This document shows, one piece after another, positions 9,979 to 17,601 of a DNA stretch of 28,541 nt. Every line of letters begins with the position of its first letter. The first letter of the stretch is position 1. Source of the stretch: a virus. The translations under genes were made by a program, and so were the position numbers. A model generated the notes under the pieces. That model ran no database searches. It saw only the letters and a program-made list of their open reading frames with translations, and was not told the origin of the DNA. The stretch spans positions 1 to 28,541 of the IMG/VR virus record IMGVR_UViG_3300010883_000301, one strand, 5' to 3'.

Positions 9979-12900
9979 ACTACATACATCTGCAAGTGAT
10001 ACAAAATCACATATATTTGAATAAACAGGATTACTACCACATCCTGCTATATTATGATCTATTATATACGCTCTCCAATAGTATTCTGCAACTCCCAGTA
10101 ATCCTGTTGCTATTTCTGTTATTAAAGTATTTACAACAGCTTCACCTGGATATGTACTAGGAGTTGCTGGTACCATTATAGTTGATGTACTTCCTCCAGC
10201 AACTATATTATCTAATGTTATATCTGCATTAGTACCCCATACTATTCCCCATGTTCCAGTATTAGCAGTTGTTAATGCACCCAGTGAAGTGTATTGATAA
10301 ATTAAATTATAAGATGTTAATGAACTACATGTAGCTAACATACATTCAATTGTAGGACATGGATCAAGTGTAGTAAATATTTGATTAGCATTCCAATCTG
10401 AAGTTAATATACCACAAACACTTCTAACTTGGAATTCATATTCAGTAAGAATTAAAAGTCCTGTTAAACTATATGATGTACCAGTTGCGCCTGTAATTTC
10501 TATCCATGTATTAGGAGTAGTGGTATTTACTTTTCTATATCTTATATCATATGTTATAGTAGTTTCTGAACTATTAGTAACTGTCCATTGTAATAGTACA
10601 CCTGTACCTGCTGCAGTTGGTATAACTTGTAAATTACCAGGTGCATTACATGTACATTGTGGATCTGGTACTGTACATACTGGTTCTGGACATAATTCTG
10701 TTGCAGTTATTAAAAGTCTTTGTTGAGCACAATCTCCTGATGTAGTAAAACAATCACATATTTGTGCTGTATGTTCTGTATTAATAGATGCTTGTGAAAT
10801 TATATGTGTGTATCTTCCAAATTCATTTGTCTTACCAACATCTTTTCCATCTATATATATTTGATAACCTTCTATTGAACTTCCATTCTGATTTACTACA
10901 TCAAACACTAAACATTCAGTATCATTACATTGATATAATCCTAAAGAAAAGAAATTATTTAAATCACTTACTAATATATTAGGATCAAGTGTAGGTGTAA
11001 CAGAAGGTGATGTAAAATTACCACCCCATCCATAATGATCAAGACCTCCATATCCATATGCATGCTGGATTATAGTATTTGTTTCATTCCAATATATATT
11101 AGATCCTGCAATTTCAGCAGCAAGTAAAGTACCAAGAGTATTAACAGGTGCTGTACCTGTTAAAAAAGTACCATCAGGAGAAGGTCTATTACCACTTGTA
11201 ATTGGTCCTAATACAGATAATGGAAATGGTCTATGTGAAGAATATGGTCCAGGAGCACCAGGTCTAATAGGATATGCAAAACAATGCATTTTATGATTAC
11301 ATGATCTTGATGTAAACTCATTATATGTATCTATATAAAAATTATAATCTGCTTTAAATACATCTGCTGGGCCATTTTGACTTGCTAGGTTCCAATCATT
11401 AGCAGTACCATTTACACTTCCACTCTGATGATAACTATAATAATAAGAATTATTACTAACATTAGCATTATGTCCTTGTGCTTCATCAGCAAATATAACA
11501 ACAAGAACTTGTTCTGTTGCACAAGGAGGAGGAGGTCCATTCCAAGTAATACTAGGTCCTATAGGAGTATAAACTGCAGTTCCAGCAGTGTTTGCCCATG
11601 TATCACATTGTACACCTTTAGTAAAACTATCATAAAAGTATGCTGTACAATCACCATTTTGTGCCCAATCTTGGACTTGCTGAGTGTTACCCATTCTTGC
11701 ATTTGGGGTAGTTGTATCACCATGACATCCACATTGTCCAGTTGCTCCAGTATTCATATTTACACTAGCAGCACCACAAAATCTTGGTGGTGTATTACAT
11801 GCTGTTATAGCACTATTAGTAGAACAAGCTAATGTATTTGATTGAAAGTCACCTGAATTATTCCATGCACCCGTAATTGCTTGAATAGACCAATCAATCC
11901 ATCTTTCTCCAGCTATAATTGTATGATAATGATTACCTGTAAATCCATCTGCTTGTAATTGTTGTATCCATAATTCTGAAGCAGTATGAATATTTTGAGC
12001 TTGAACTGCACCCATTGATGTACCATCATAATAGAAATATATGGTTAGATCACCTTTTGGTATGAGGCCACATAAAGGATCTACCCAATTAGGGAATGTT
12101 CCTGCAGCAGGAGGTGTTCCAGGTACAAGTGGTTTAAATACTTCTCTTTCTATTTTATATCCTGTATATTCTTTTTCTTTTTTATCTTGCCAATAACATA
12201 AATATTTCTCTGATGCTATACCATCTAAAGTATTTTCACATGGACTAATCATACCAAATCTTTTAGCTTGGAAATGTTTATAAACATCATCAGCAAATCT
12301 TGCTTCTGTTTCTATTCTTTTAATGTCTGTATCTGTTAAGAATTCAGTTGGATCATATTCTCCATAAGCTATATCACAGGGTAGTTGAGGATGTTCACAT
12401 GTTCCATCATCACAACAAGCAGTGGCATTATAATTAGCAGCAGTAGGATCCATACATCCTGGATAACAACAAGTACCATCATCTTGGTTTGCAGATGGAT
12501 CATAATTACATGCAGTTGGATCAGTACAACCTAATACATCATAAGTACAAGGACATTCAGTAGGATCATAATATGAAGCACTTGGATCATAATTATTTGC
12601 TGCAGGATCATCACAACCACAATCACAAGCTACATCTGGATCAAAACTACAAGTACCTACATATATTTCTAATAAATATTCCATACAAGTACCTGGTGGT
12701 GTAAAATCATAACCGAATAAATTATATGGAACACCTTGTAAGGCATTTTGAAAATACGCATATCCTAATGCATCAGTTATTTGTATACCTAATGCTCCAA
12801 AATCTACACTAAAATTTGGAACTGGTAATCCACTTCCTAAATCTAATGCTTGTACAGTAATACAATTTTCCGTACTACTACATGAAGAAGTTATATTCCA

Positions 12901-14469
12901 ACCACTAGGTACTTGATATGTCATCATATCATTAAACTGTGTTGAGAATGGTCCTATTGTAAATGGACTTGCACTATATGTAGCTAATACAGGCCAAACT
13001 TCTGTTTCTGGTCCACCAACATTAAAAGCTCTTTGTGCTCCCCAATATGGGAATGTCCAATATACACTTGTATTTGTTCCATACGTTTCACCTAAACTAG
13101 CATTAGCATTACCTACTTCACTATTATATGGGTTAGCTCTATCACCAACGAATGAACCACCTCCATTTCCATTTACTTCTAATACTCTTAAGGAAGGACT
13201 ATCCCAACCTCCTGGCTCACTCATTACAGGAATTCCATCTTGGCTAAAGTCAGCATTATTAAGAGTAGGGTGATAATACTTTGAATTTGATTGAAAGACT
13301 CCTACTGGTGTAGTTGTACTAGTATTACCTGGATGTATTGCTGCAGCTACATGTAGTGCAAAACCCCATGTCTTAGCAGTTGACATCATAGTATTTGCAA
13401 TATATGGCCACATAACAGCATCCATAGTACCTCCACCACTTACATGATTATCTACTGCAGTTTTATGATCATCAAAATCAGCTTTCCAAACATTACCTCC
13501 ATCATTAATTATATCCCCACCAGCCATACAATGAGTATTAAATTCTTGAACATTTGGATATGAAGTTCCATTAACTGTAACAGTATTACCAGTACCTTCT
13601 TGACCATGATAACAACATGAAGCTTCATCATCAAATATTATAATTAGAATTTCATCTCCAGGTGCTGGAACAGGAGGTAAACCTAATGATGTAATTGTAT
13701 TTCCTGAATTAGTATTATTTGTAGTTAAACCTGCATCAGTACTACAATAAAAATCTGGAATAGTACTAGAATTATGTGACCAATTTAGTGTATCACCTAC
13801 TCCAAACGTAGCAACACTACCAAGACCATAACCATCCCAAGATGTTGTATCACAATCACCACTATAAAGTTGATTACCACCATTTAGATTAGTACCAGCA
13901 TTATTCATAGCACCTGTATATGTTGAGGTAGCCCAATCAAGCCATCTATTACTACCACCGCCAATTATAGTATGATATGCATCAGCATTAGATAAACCAT
14001 GCATCCATAACCAATTATCCATCCCCCAATATTGATTTTGACTATCAGCTACAGACTGTTGTTGATCTATACCTCCTTTATAGTATATATATATTTTATC
14101 GTATTTAAGGCCAGATGTTGTTACATTATTATAACACTCTTGAGCCCATACGGGTGGTACATCTGCACCATCCCATACAGCTGTATTATTCCATATACCA
14201 CACACCCATTGGAAAGTTACAGTTCCCCATACTACTGGATTTGAACCAACTTGAATAGCATTAAATTGATAATTAGCAGGCATACTTGCTGTTGGTAAGT
14301 ATACTGAATTATCTATTATAGTATCATTGAGAATACTTACATGATGAACAGCGTTACCAAATGCTAATGTTACTTCAACACCACCAGCATCACCACATTC
14401 AACACCATGACTTACATCACATTTAACATTTCGTAACCCATAACAATCTATCATTGGTGGTATTGCCAT
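5716..14469 (-). CDS. Giant multidomain host-adhesion protein (vWA-like x2, GCTDP, FN3, LRR x5)
   Basis: A 2917-residue protein. In order: an N-terminal region (1-120) that may attach it to the virion; a vWA/Rossmann-like domain (about 124-380); a regulatory-like beta domain (535-600); three GCTDPxAxNY-type repeats (618-692); a charged linker (700-790); a second vWA-like domain with a DGTSM motif (808-1070); a second regulatory-like domain (1184-1235); an FN3 domain (1273-1368) and an FN3-like domain (1371-1490). Five leucine-rich repeat cassettes then run from about residue 1498 to the end. The two A-like units are paralogous: both share YHTII, RW(L/I)DW, TGA(M/W)NN and IF.DEA. The LRR cassettes begin IPDxxF and contain NGNN, as in secreted flavobacterial proteins. 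Unlike those it shows no signal peptide. It sits between conserved virion genes, so I infer a structural receptor-binding protein. It starts 4 bases after a small Cys protein and is probably translated with it. Confidence 0.85.
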   Translation of the reverse strand: MAIPPMIDCYGLRNVKCDVSHGVECGDAGGVEVTLAFGNAVHHVSILNDTIIDNSVYLPTASMPANYQFNAIQVGSNPVVWGTVTFQWVCGIWNNTAVWDGADVPPVWAQECYNNVTTSGLKYDKIYIYYKGGIDQQQSVADSQNQYWGMDNWLWMHGLSNADAYHTIIGGGSNRWLDWATSTYTGAMNNAGTNLNGGNQLYSGDCDTTSWDGYGLGSVATFGVGDTLNWSHNSSTIPDFYCSTDAGLTTNNTNSGNTITSLGLPPVPAPGDEILIIIFDDEASCCYHGQEGTGNTVTVNGTSYPNVQEFNTHCMAGGDIINDGGNVWKADFDDHKTAVDNHVSGGGTMDAVMWPYIANTMMSTAKTWGFALHVAAAIHPGNTSTTTPVGVFQSNSKYYHPTLNNADFSQDGIPVMSEPGGWDSPSLRVLEVNGNGGGSFVGDRANPYNSEVGNANASLGETYGTNTSVYWTFPYWGAQRAFNVGGPETEVWPVLATYSASPFTIGPFSTQFNDMMTYQVPSGWNITSSCSSTENCITVQALDLGSGLPVPNFSVDFGALGIQITDALGYAYFQNALQGVPYNLFGYDFTPPGTCMEYLLEIYVGTCSFDPDVACDCGCDDPAANNYDPSASYYDPTECPCTYDVLGCTDPTACNYDPSANQDDGTCCYPGCMDPTAANYNATACCDDGTCEHPQLPCDIAYGEYDPTEFLTDTDIKRIETEARFADDVYKHFQAKRFGMISPCENTLDGIASEKYLCYWQDKKEKEYTGYKIEREVFKPLVPGTPPAAGTFPNWVDPLCGLIPKGDLTIYFYYDGTSMGAVQAQNIHTASELWIQQLQADGFTGNHYHTIIAGERWIDWSIQAITGAWNNSGDFQSNTLACSTNSAITACNTPPRFCGAASVNMNTGATGQCGCHGDTTTPNARMGNTQQVQDWAQNGDCTAYFYDSFTKGVQCDTWANTAGTAVYTPIGPSITWNGPPPPCATEQVLVVIFADEAQGHNANVSNNSYYYSYHQSGSVNGTANDWNLASQNGPADVFKADYNFYIDTYNEFTSRSCNHKMHCFAYPIRPGAPGPYSSHRPFPLSVLGPITSGNRPSPDGTFLTGTAPVNTLGTLLAAEIAGSNIYWNETNTIIQHAYGYGGLDHYGWGGNFTSPSVTPTLDPNILVSDLNNFFSLGLYQCNDTECLVFDVVNQNGSSIEGYQIYIDGKDVGKTNEFGRYTHIISQASINTEHTAQICDCFTTSGDCAQQRLLITATELCPEPVCTVPDPQCTCNAPGNLQVIPTAAGTGVLLQWTVTNSSETTITYDIRYRKVNTTTPNTWIEITGATGTSYSLTGLLILTEYEFQVRSVCGILTSDWNANQIFTTLDPCPTIECMLATCSSLTSYNLIYQYTSLGALTTANTGTWGIVWGTNADITLDNIVAGGSTSTIMVPATPSTYPGEAVVNTLITEIATGLLGVAEYYWRAYIIDHNIAGCGSNPVYSNICDFVSLADVCSIPDNNFEQALMDLGHKPQGPYTGTIPINDVNTITGLNVSYYVPSITDLTGIECFVALEILGCSNNLLTNINLSQNIALQHVDVGGNQLTSFDVSANTALTYLNCNGNQFITTLDVSTLPALTYLWCNQNQITSLDVSNNTALTTVDCSWNEITTLDLTNQTLLTYLHCNDNIPLSFLDVTNGNNTNMNSPQFITINTPNLTCISVDDTAWSTTNWPAPTSIDTGDIFGSPCVAATYCNIPDANFFASLQTQYPAFTYVGTTVLDTDVAALTTLDLTMTMIPDPNGIADMTGIECFTGLQILKVGYNQITSLNLQFNTALYSLQAPSNQIGVLDISQNILLTSITVNSNLLNSLDVTPHTVLSSLNCSFNQLTSLDVSQNTALNSLYCVSNQITSIDVTNNVLLTVFQISNNLLSVLNVNVNVLLIHFVCTSNQISTLDVTNNIALDRIQFGYNLIDCVDLSNATVLTQCHADHNPNLTTLNVQNGNNIAGINLTSEWNTMDTPLLTCITVDDVAHSNSTWLSTDAVNVYNTVCIPNSCALPICNIPDANFRAYLTTTFGVFFDASFNTATAGLIGITGITYDGNIDPPIADATGLECMSSLTTINIPNNSLTAIDLSGNPLLTTLKLQSNNITSIDFTNNPLLDEIYVGGNQLTTININPSVTPILTYLEASMNPLITMDVQNHTTLKTLWIPACAFLTSVNTSNCTALEHINCHNQTWANGISAPWAYPAVSSLTTLITTGCTALLTLEIDNNKITAVDTSTNTALTTFVGYNNAFTNAGIDFTNNILLEGLSLGACPAITELDVDANINLGFVEIGSELLTPSLYKTNIQCLKLDLQSNLSRVITAGCELLENVNIKNGNNSNILLNSWSLDFTGCPLLSNITVDDTSYSTTNWTAPAFIDAGTTFSTTDLCLWTYIPDSAFQTYLTGLGKTFVGDYVLTSTINTITILNLNGLGVTDFTGIQDFIVLDTLYASWNTLTTFNISYNTTLTYLSVQGCVYTTIDVSALVNLISLDISYNTSGMTNVDISTLVLLENLNAYENPAMTSIDTTQNTALKSMKVSNNDVLSSVNLSTNSALELLWTYNDPLITSLDLSNNVALTEIDTKNCALTELNMANGNNTNVPTANYDSTTNPLLTCVTVDDVVYSDANWTSKDAQTSFSAGCNAGYTYIPDTNFQNELIANHSVTFSGGPTTDWCLTTDVSSIITLSLNNSSISDLTGIQDFTALASLFCANNNMTTLDVSNLTNLYQINVIYNSLTSINVNGCTALWSLACYNNQITSLNLTTNTVLEYLKCQNNLLTGLNVITNTGLVWLYCSNNSIGSLNVIQNTALTELKCDNNQLTTLDLSANVVMTSCYAHDNLLTSLNIKNGNNLNMPAGTFIVNNNSLGASSIICDDPFVASNTYTVVAGCIDIGVTFI

Positions 14470-14473
14470 AATC

Positions 14474-14677
14474 TTATCTTGCTGTTGTTGGAGGAATAAC
14501 TAACATTCCTGGATTAAATGGAACACTATTAGTTTCTGGAGATATAATAACTTCTCCAACATTTAATAATGAATTATTATACTTATTTAAACATTTTTTA
14601 TGTATTACAGCTCCATCACTACCTGTTGCTTTATTACATCCACACCCTATTGCTGTATTACAATGTGTACATTTCAT
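14474..14677 (-). CDS. Small Cys/His zinc-binding-like protein
   Basis: A 67-residue protein. The first 35 residues hold CTHC (3-6), CGC (12-14) and a later HKKC (26-29), a CxxC...CxC...HxxC pattern compatible with one zinc site. The C-terminal half is hydrophilic with prolines and no cysteines. It lies 16 bases after the 213-residue gene and 4 bases before the giant adhesin gene, in one transcription unit. It could be a small virion component or an assembly factor for the Cys-rich proteins next to it. I do not recognise a named family. The close spacing and good start context support it as a real gene. Confidence 0.7.
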   Translation of the reverse strand: MKCTHCNTAIGCGCNKATGSDGAVIHKKCLNKYNNSLLNVGEVIISPETNSVPFNPGMLVIPPTTAR

Positions 14678-14693
14678 CTTTTATGATTTTATA

Positions 14694-15335
14694 TTAACAA
14701 CACTCACTACTGCAAGTGATTTTTTTTAGTTTCTTCTTAGCAAAATTATATAATTGCATTCCTTCAGTAGGACTTTGACAATATTCAACTTTTGCTTTAG
14801 CTGCATCTATCATTAACTTAATAAGATTCATTTCTCTATATCTATCTTGTTGTGTTGTACTTGGTTCACAAGGAGTAACATCTATTTCACATAATTTTTT
14901 ATAATAGGATTTCATTATACCTGTTATCCTAAGATGATTATACTCTACATATGTTCTATCATTAGGAGCAACACTATATCTTATAATATATATTCCATCC
15001 GCAATTGCTGCTCTACTACTTGATCCTGATAAAGCATTTACAGCTGTAGTTGTTACTGTATTTCCACATGCATCAGTACTTGTTGTTAATTGTCCTGATA
15101 AAGATGTTCCATTACACCCTGATGTTTGTACTCCTAATGAACATGAATTTATTGCTAAATCAAATCCTGGTTGTACTTTTATTAGATTCCCTTGATTAAA
15201 ACCTGGTGGTGTTATTAGTAATTCACCACAATCTACGTATAAACTATCTGTGTATTGACTTGTGTCTTTAACCCTAAAAATCTCACAATTTGCTACCATT
15301 GGGACTTCAAGACTAAGTATATGTTTATTTGCCAT
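14694..15335 (-). CDS. Conserved virion-associated protein of unknown function
   Basis: A 213-residue protein. Residues 1-115 look beta-rich, with a Ser/Thr/Gly/Cys stretch at about 63-105. A segment at about 113-140 (DGIYIIRYSVAPNDRTYVEY) is strongly patterned. The C-terminal 65 residues are helical and basic (AAKAKVEYC, FAKKKLKKI) and end in a cysteine cluster, CSSECC. It is the first gene of the unit that also carries the small Cys protein and the giant adhesin, downstream of a phage-type promoter. This suggests a tail or fibre-attachment role. I cannot assign a specific function. No catalytic motif, signal peptide or membrane helix is visible. Confidence 0.75.
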   Translation of the reverse strand: MANKHILSLEVPMVANCEIFRVKDTSQYTDSLYVDCGELLITPPGFNQGNLIKVQPGFDLAINSCSLGVQTSGCNGTSLSGQLTTSTDACGNTVTTTAVNALSGSSSRAAIADGIYIIRYSVAPNDRTYVEYNHLRITGIMKSYYKKLCEIDVTPCEPSTTQQDRYREMNLIKLMIDAAKAKVEYCQSPTEGMQLYNFAKKKLKKITCSSECC

Positions 15336-15371
15336 ATTGATATTTATTTAAAATAGGACTACTCTTCCTTA

Positions 15372-15380
15372 ATAATATAC
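15372..15380 (-). promoter_or_regulatory. Phage promoter motif, copy C
   Basis: The minus strand reads TTTTTTTTGTATATTATTAAGG. The GTATATTAT core lies 36 bases before the ATG at 15335, in the 138-base gap after the 426-residue gene. It comes about 14-20 bases after the terminator of that gene, a typical terminator-promoter junction. The T-run in front may act as an upstream element. No consensus -35 is seen. Confidence 0.65.
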
Positions 15381-15393
15381 AAAAAAAATACTA

Positions 15394-15431
15394 TATATAA
15401 AAAGAGTGAGACCTTTAAATCTCACTCTTTC
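15394..15431 (-). terminator. Rho-independent terminator after the 426-residue gene
   Basis: A perfect 11-base-pair stem (15401-15411 with 15420-15430; AAAGAGTGAGA against TCTCACTCTTT) has an eight-base loop. On the minus strand it is followed by TTTTTATATATAG. It begins about 43 bases past the stop codon. Together with the promoter and leader upstream, it isolates the 426-residue gene as a single-gene unit. Confidence 0.85.
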
Positions 15432-15473
15432 TAAATAATATAAAATAAATCTATTACTTTCTATCTAATTATA

Positions 15474-16754
15474 CTAGTTTCCAGTATAACCAGGTAAGAA
15501 TGAAGTAGACATATCAGTAATAGTTCCACCTAAACCTGCTCCAGTAGATAATGCAGCTAAGGTAGTTTCCCAAGCAGCAGATACAGCAGGCATAGCAACT
15601 TTGATTAAGTATTGATCATTATCAAAAGTTCCAGTTGGATTGTTAAAGCGTGGTACAGTATGTAATATATAATACATTACATAGTTATTAGCACGTGTAA
15701 TACCTAAATTACCATCAGCAGGTCCAACCATTTCAACTTCTCTGATTCTAGTTGAATCTAAGTTTCCTTGGTTAGTAGGATGTTGCATGTATCTTTGATA
15801 CATCATAACATCTCTAAGAACTAATTCACCTTTAGTTTCAGCTTCTTTACCTTCAACTCTTACAACTGTAATACAGTTACCTGTACATGGATCACCGTCT
15901 TCATCTAATTCTGATGCATGAATTTGGAATGGTTCTGATTCATAATGATCTCTAGTATCAAATGAACAGTTACCAAATACAGTTTCTGCACTAGTATCAG
16001 TAATTACTAATTCTCCTTCATGTGATACAAGAACAGCAGCTGTAGCCCAAGCAAAAGCTCTAATTGCTGCAATAGCAGCTTGTTGCTTTTCCCATCTAGT
16101 ATTACCTGTAGTAGTAGTTGAATCAGTTACTATTGTAGGAGTACCAAGAATAGTTGAAGTTAATTTTATGTCAACAAATTGACTAAGGATAGGATCTGAT
16201 AAAATTTGAATTGCATAGTTACCGAATACTTGAGCTGGATCAATAAAAGCTTCACCAGCAGCACAACAGATTCCGTCACCACCTAAAATTTTGTAACCAT
16301 TTCTATTTAATGTTCTAAGTACTGGTTCACCTTTAAAGTCTAGTCTAACTGTTCTTTCAGGTCCAGCACATGGGAAACATAACCCTGTTGCATCTAAAGT
16401 AACTTTAGATATTACTGCAGAAACAAGTGGTTGTTTACCTACAAACCTAACATAATTAGGATTGATTAATTTTGATTTCCATGATTCTGCATATCCACCG
16501 TGAAATCTATTTCCACCTAGGATGTCATTTGCTGCACCAGCTACACCAGTAGCACTCCCTAAAGGAGATCCCATTGCAAATATTACATTTATTTTACCAC
16601 CAAGAAGTTGAGCGTCAGTTGCAACATCATAAGTTTGATCTACTAAAAAAGCACCTTGTAATGCTGGCAAAGCAGCAGAATTTGTTCCACTTGCTGAGGC
16701 AGCTATTGTTGCAGGCGCAAACGTTTGTTGAAACGCATGATTAAAATAAGCCAT
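15474..16754 (-). CDS. Probable abundant virion protein, function unassigned
   Basis: A 426-residue protein rich in Ala, Gly, Thr and small residues. The N-terminus (MAYFNHAFQQTFAPATIA) has no signal peptide. Central Cys pairs occur (CFPC, ICCAAG, CTGNC). The C-terminal third contains long regular strands such as YVMYYILHTVPRF. It has its own phage-type promoter, a structured 5' leader and a strong terminator. Such arrangements are usual for proteins needed in many copies, so I infer a major structural protein, for example a tail tube, tail sheath or second shell component. The sequence alone does not separate these. The start is fixed by the ATG that follows an A-rich stretch 10 bases after a small hairpin. 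No enzymatic motif is visible. Confidence 0.75.
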   Translation of the reverse strand: MAYFNHAFQQTFAPATIAASASGTNSAALPALQGAFLVDQTYDVATDAQLLGGKINVIFAMGSPLGSATGVAGAANDILGGNRFHGGYAESWKSKLINPNYVRFVGKQPLVSAVISKVTLDATGLCFPCAGPERTVRLDFKGEPVLRTLNRNGYKILGGDGICCAAGEAFIDPAQVFGNYAIQILSDPILSQFVDIKLTSTILGTPTIVTDSTTTTGNTRWEKQQAAIAAIRAFAWATAAVLVSHEGELVITDTSAETVFGNCSFDTRDHYESEPFQIHASELDEDGDPCTGNCITVVRVEGKEAETKGELVLRDVMMYQRYMQHPTNQGNLDSTRIREVEMVGPADGNLGITRANNYVMYYILHTVPRFNNPTGTFDNDQYLIKVAMPAVSAAWETTLAALSTGAGLGGTITDMSTSFLPGYTGN

Positions 16755-16764
16755 TTTTTCTATG

Positions 16765-16790
16765 CCTAGTTTTTGCTAGGTCTTTTTTTT
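16765..16790 (-). promoter_or_regulatory. Leader hairpin just before the 426-residue gene
   Basis: CCTAG and CTAGG pair around a six-base loop (16765-16780). On the minus strand an A-run precedes the hairpin, and only 10 bases separate it from the ATG at 16754. In that transcript it could affect ribosome access or mRNA stability. Read on the plus strand, the same hairpin is followed by TCTTTTTTTT and could stop antisense transcription. The stem is only 5 base pairs. Confidence 0.4.
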
Positions 16791-16816
16791 AATTAATAAA
16801 GAATGCCCTTTTAGAA

Positions 16817-16852
16817 ATGTATTGTAAGGACTTAGTTTATTCTACAATACAT
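16817..16852. repeat. 10-base perfect inverted repeat in the leader
   Basis: ATGTATTGTA (16817-16826) and TACAATACAT (16843-16852) are exact inverted copies separated by 16 bases. The repeat begins two bases after the phage promoter motif at 16855-16863, near the expected transcription start. It could form a 5'-terminal mRNA hairpin or serve as an operator for a dimeric DNA-binding protein. The other promoter copies lack it. Confidence 0.6.
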
Positions 16853-16854
16853 AT

Positions 16855-16863
16855 ATAATATAC
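16855..16863 (-). promoter_or_regulatory. Phage promoter motif, copy B
   Basis: The minus strand reads GTATATTATATATGTATTG. It lies in the 136-base gap upstream of the 426-residue gene, with an unusually long leader of about 100 bases before the ATG. The leader holds a perfect inverted repeat and a second hairpin. The extended sequence also resembles the degenerate copy at 59-67. Confidence 0.65.
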
Positions 16864-16890
16864 TACTTTTATCTAGTATACCATAACTTT

Positions 16891-17598
16891 TTAATTATTT
16901 CTTTCAGCAGCCTGTAGCTCTCTACCATAGTTGTTTACGTCAGATATATCTCCTGCAATAATTGCACATGCTTCATCAATAAATATTTCAACAAGATCAT
17001 CTTTAAATTCACATTCAATATCTGCTGCAGATGCATTACCTGTATATGGATCAACACAACCTAGAATCTCTATTCTTACAGGTTGTCTATAATACATTAA
17101 TGTTGGACTAACAATATTAAAATCTTCTTTATATATTTTAAGCGTATTATTTGCCATAGTACATACTGTCTCACCCCAATCAAAATTAGGATTCTTTAAA
17201 GGATCTCTCAATACAAGATCAATATTAGCTTCTTCTGTTAAGTAACATGTCATTGATCTGGGTTCTGGACAACATTCAGAAGTAGCATCAAGACTAACTC
17301 TTTTATATTCTAAATAAGTTTCATTATCTGGAAAGTTAGTAGATACATCATGATTTCCCATATCTGCAGTAGTTATTGGGAGAGTAGTTAAAAGAACTTG
17401 TAAGTCATCAATACGTCTTGTTGACACTTCATCACCTTCTTGAAACATATTATTACCATGAAGATTTCTTCTACACCATTCAAGTTGTGCTTTATTAAAA
17501 GATTCAACAATCTGCCAGCATTCTATATTATCATAGTCATCACTGGCTATCTTATTGAGTCTTTGTCTAAACTTTATTTGAATAGTTTGATTTAACAT
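16891..17598 (-). CDS. Putative head-tail adaptor or head-completion protein
   Basis: A 235-residue protein. Residues 1-45 are helical (RLNKIASDDYDN, then ECWQIVESFNKAQLEWCRR). The middle is beta-rich with cysteines (SECCPEP, about 109-115). The C-terminus is again helical, with VEIFIDEACAIIAGD. A helical N-terminus of about 45 residues and a size of 150-250 residues suit connector and adaptor proteins encoded downstream of the capsid gene. That match is positional and structural in outline, not a recognised family signature. The gene starts 3 bases after the 341-residue gene, so the two are probably translationally coupled. No phage promoter motif precedes it. A gene-completion or adaptor role is inferred. 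Confidence 0.6.
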   Translation of the reverse strand: MLNQTIQIKFRQRLNKIASDDYDNIECWQIVESFNKAQLEWCRRNLHGNNMFQEGDEVSTRRIDDLQVLLTTLPITTADMGNHDVSTNFPDNETYLEYKRVSLDATSECCPEPRSMTCYLTEEANIDLVLRDPLKNPNFDWGETVCTMANNTLKIYKEDFNIVSPTLMYYRQPVRIEILGCVDPYTGNASAADIECEFKDDLVEIFIDEACAIIAGDISDVNNYGRELQAAERNN

Positions 17599-17601
17599 AT
17601 C

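Noticed and set aside
11428-11832. Plus-strand open frame of 134 codons rich in Ser, Cys, Thr and Ile
   Set aside because: It is antisense to the second vWA-like domain of the giant adhesin. Its skewed composition is what the reverse of that gene produces, and it has no plausible leader.
16765-16790. A simple plus-strand terminator for a plus-strand gene
   Set aside because: There is no plus-strand gene in the window to terminate. I keep it only as a leader hairpin with a possible antisense role.
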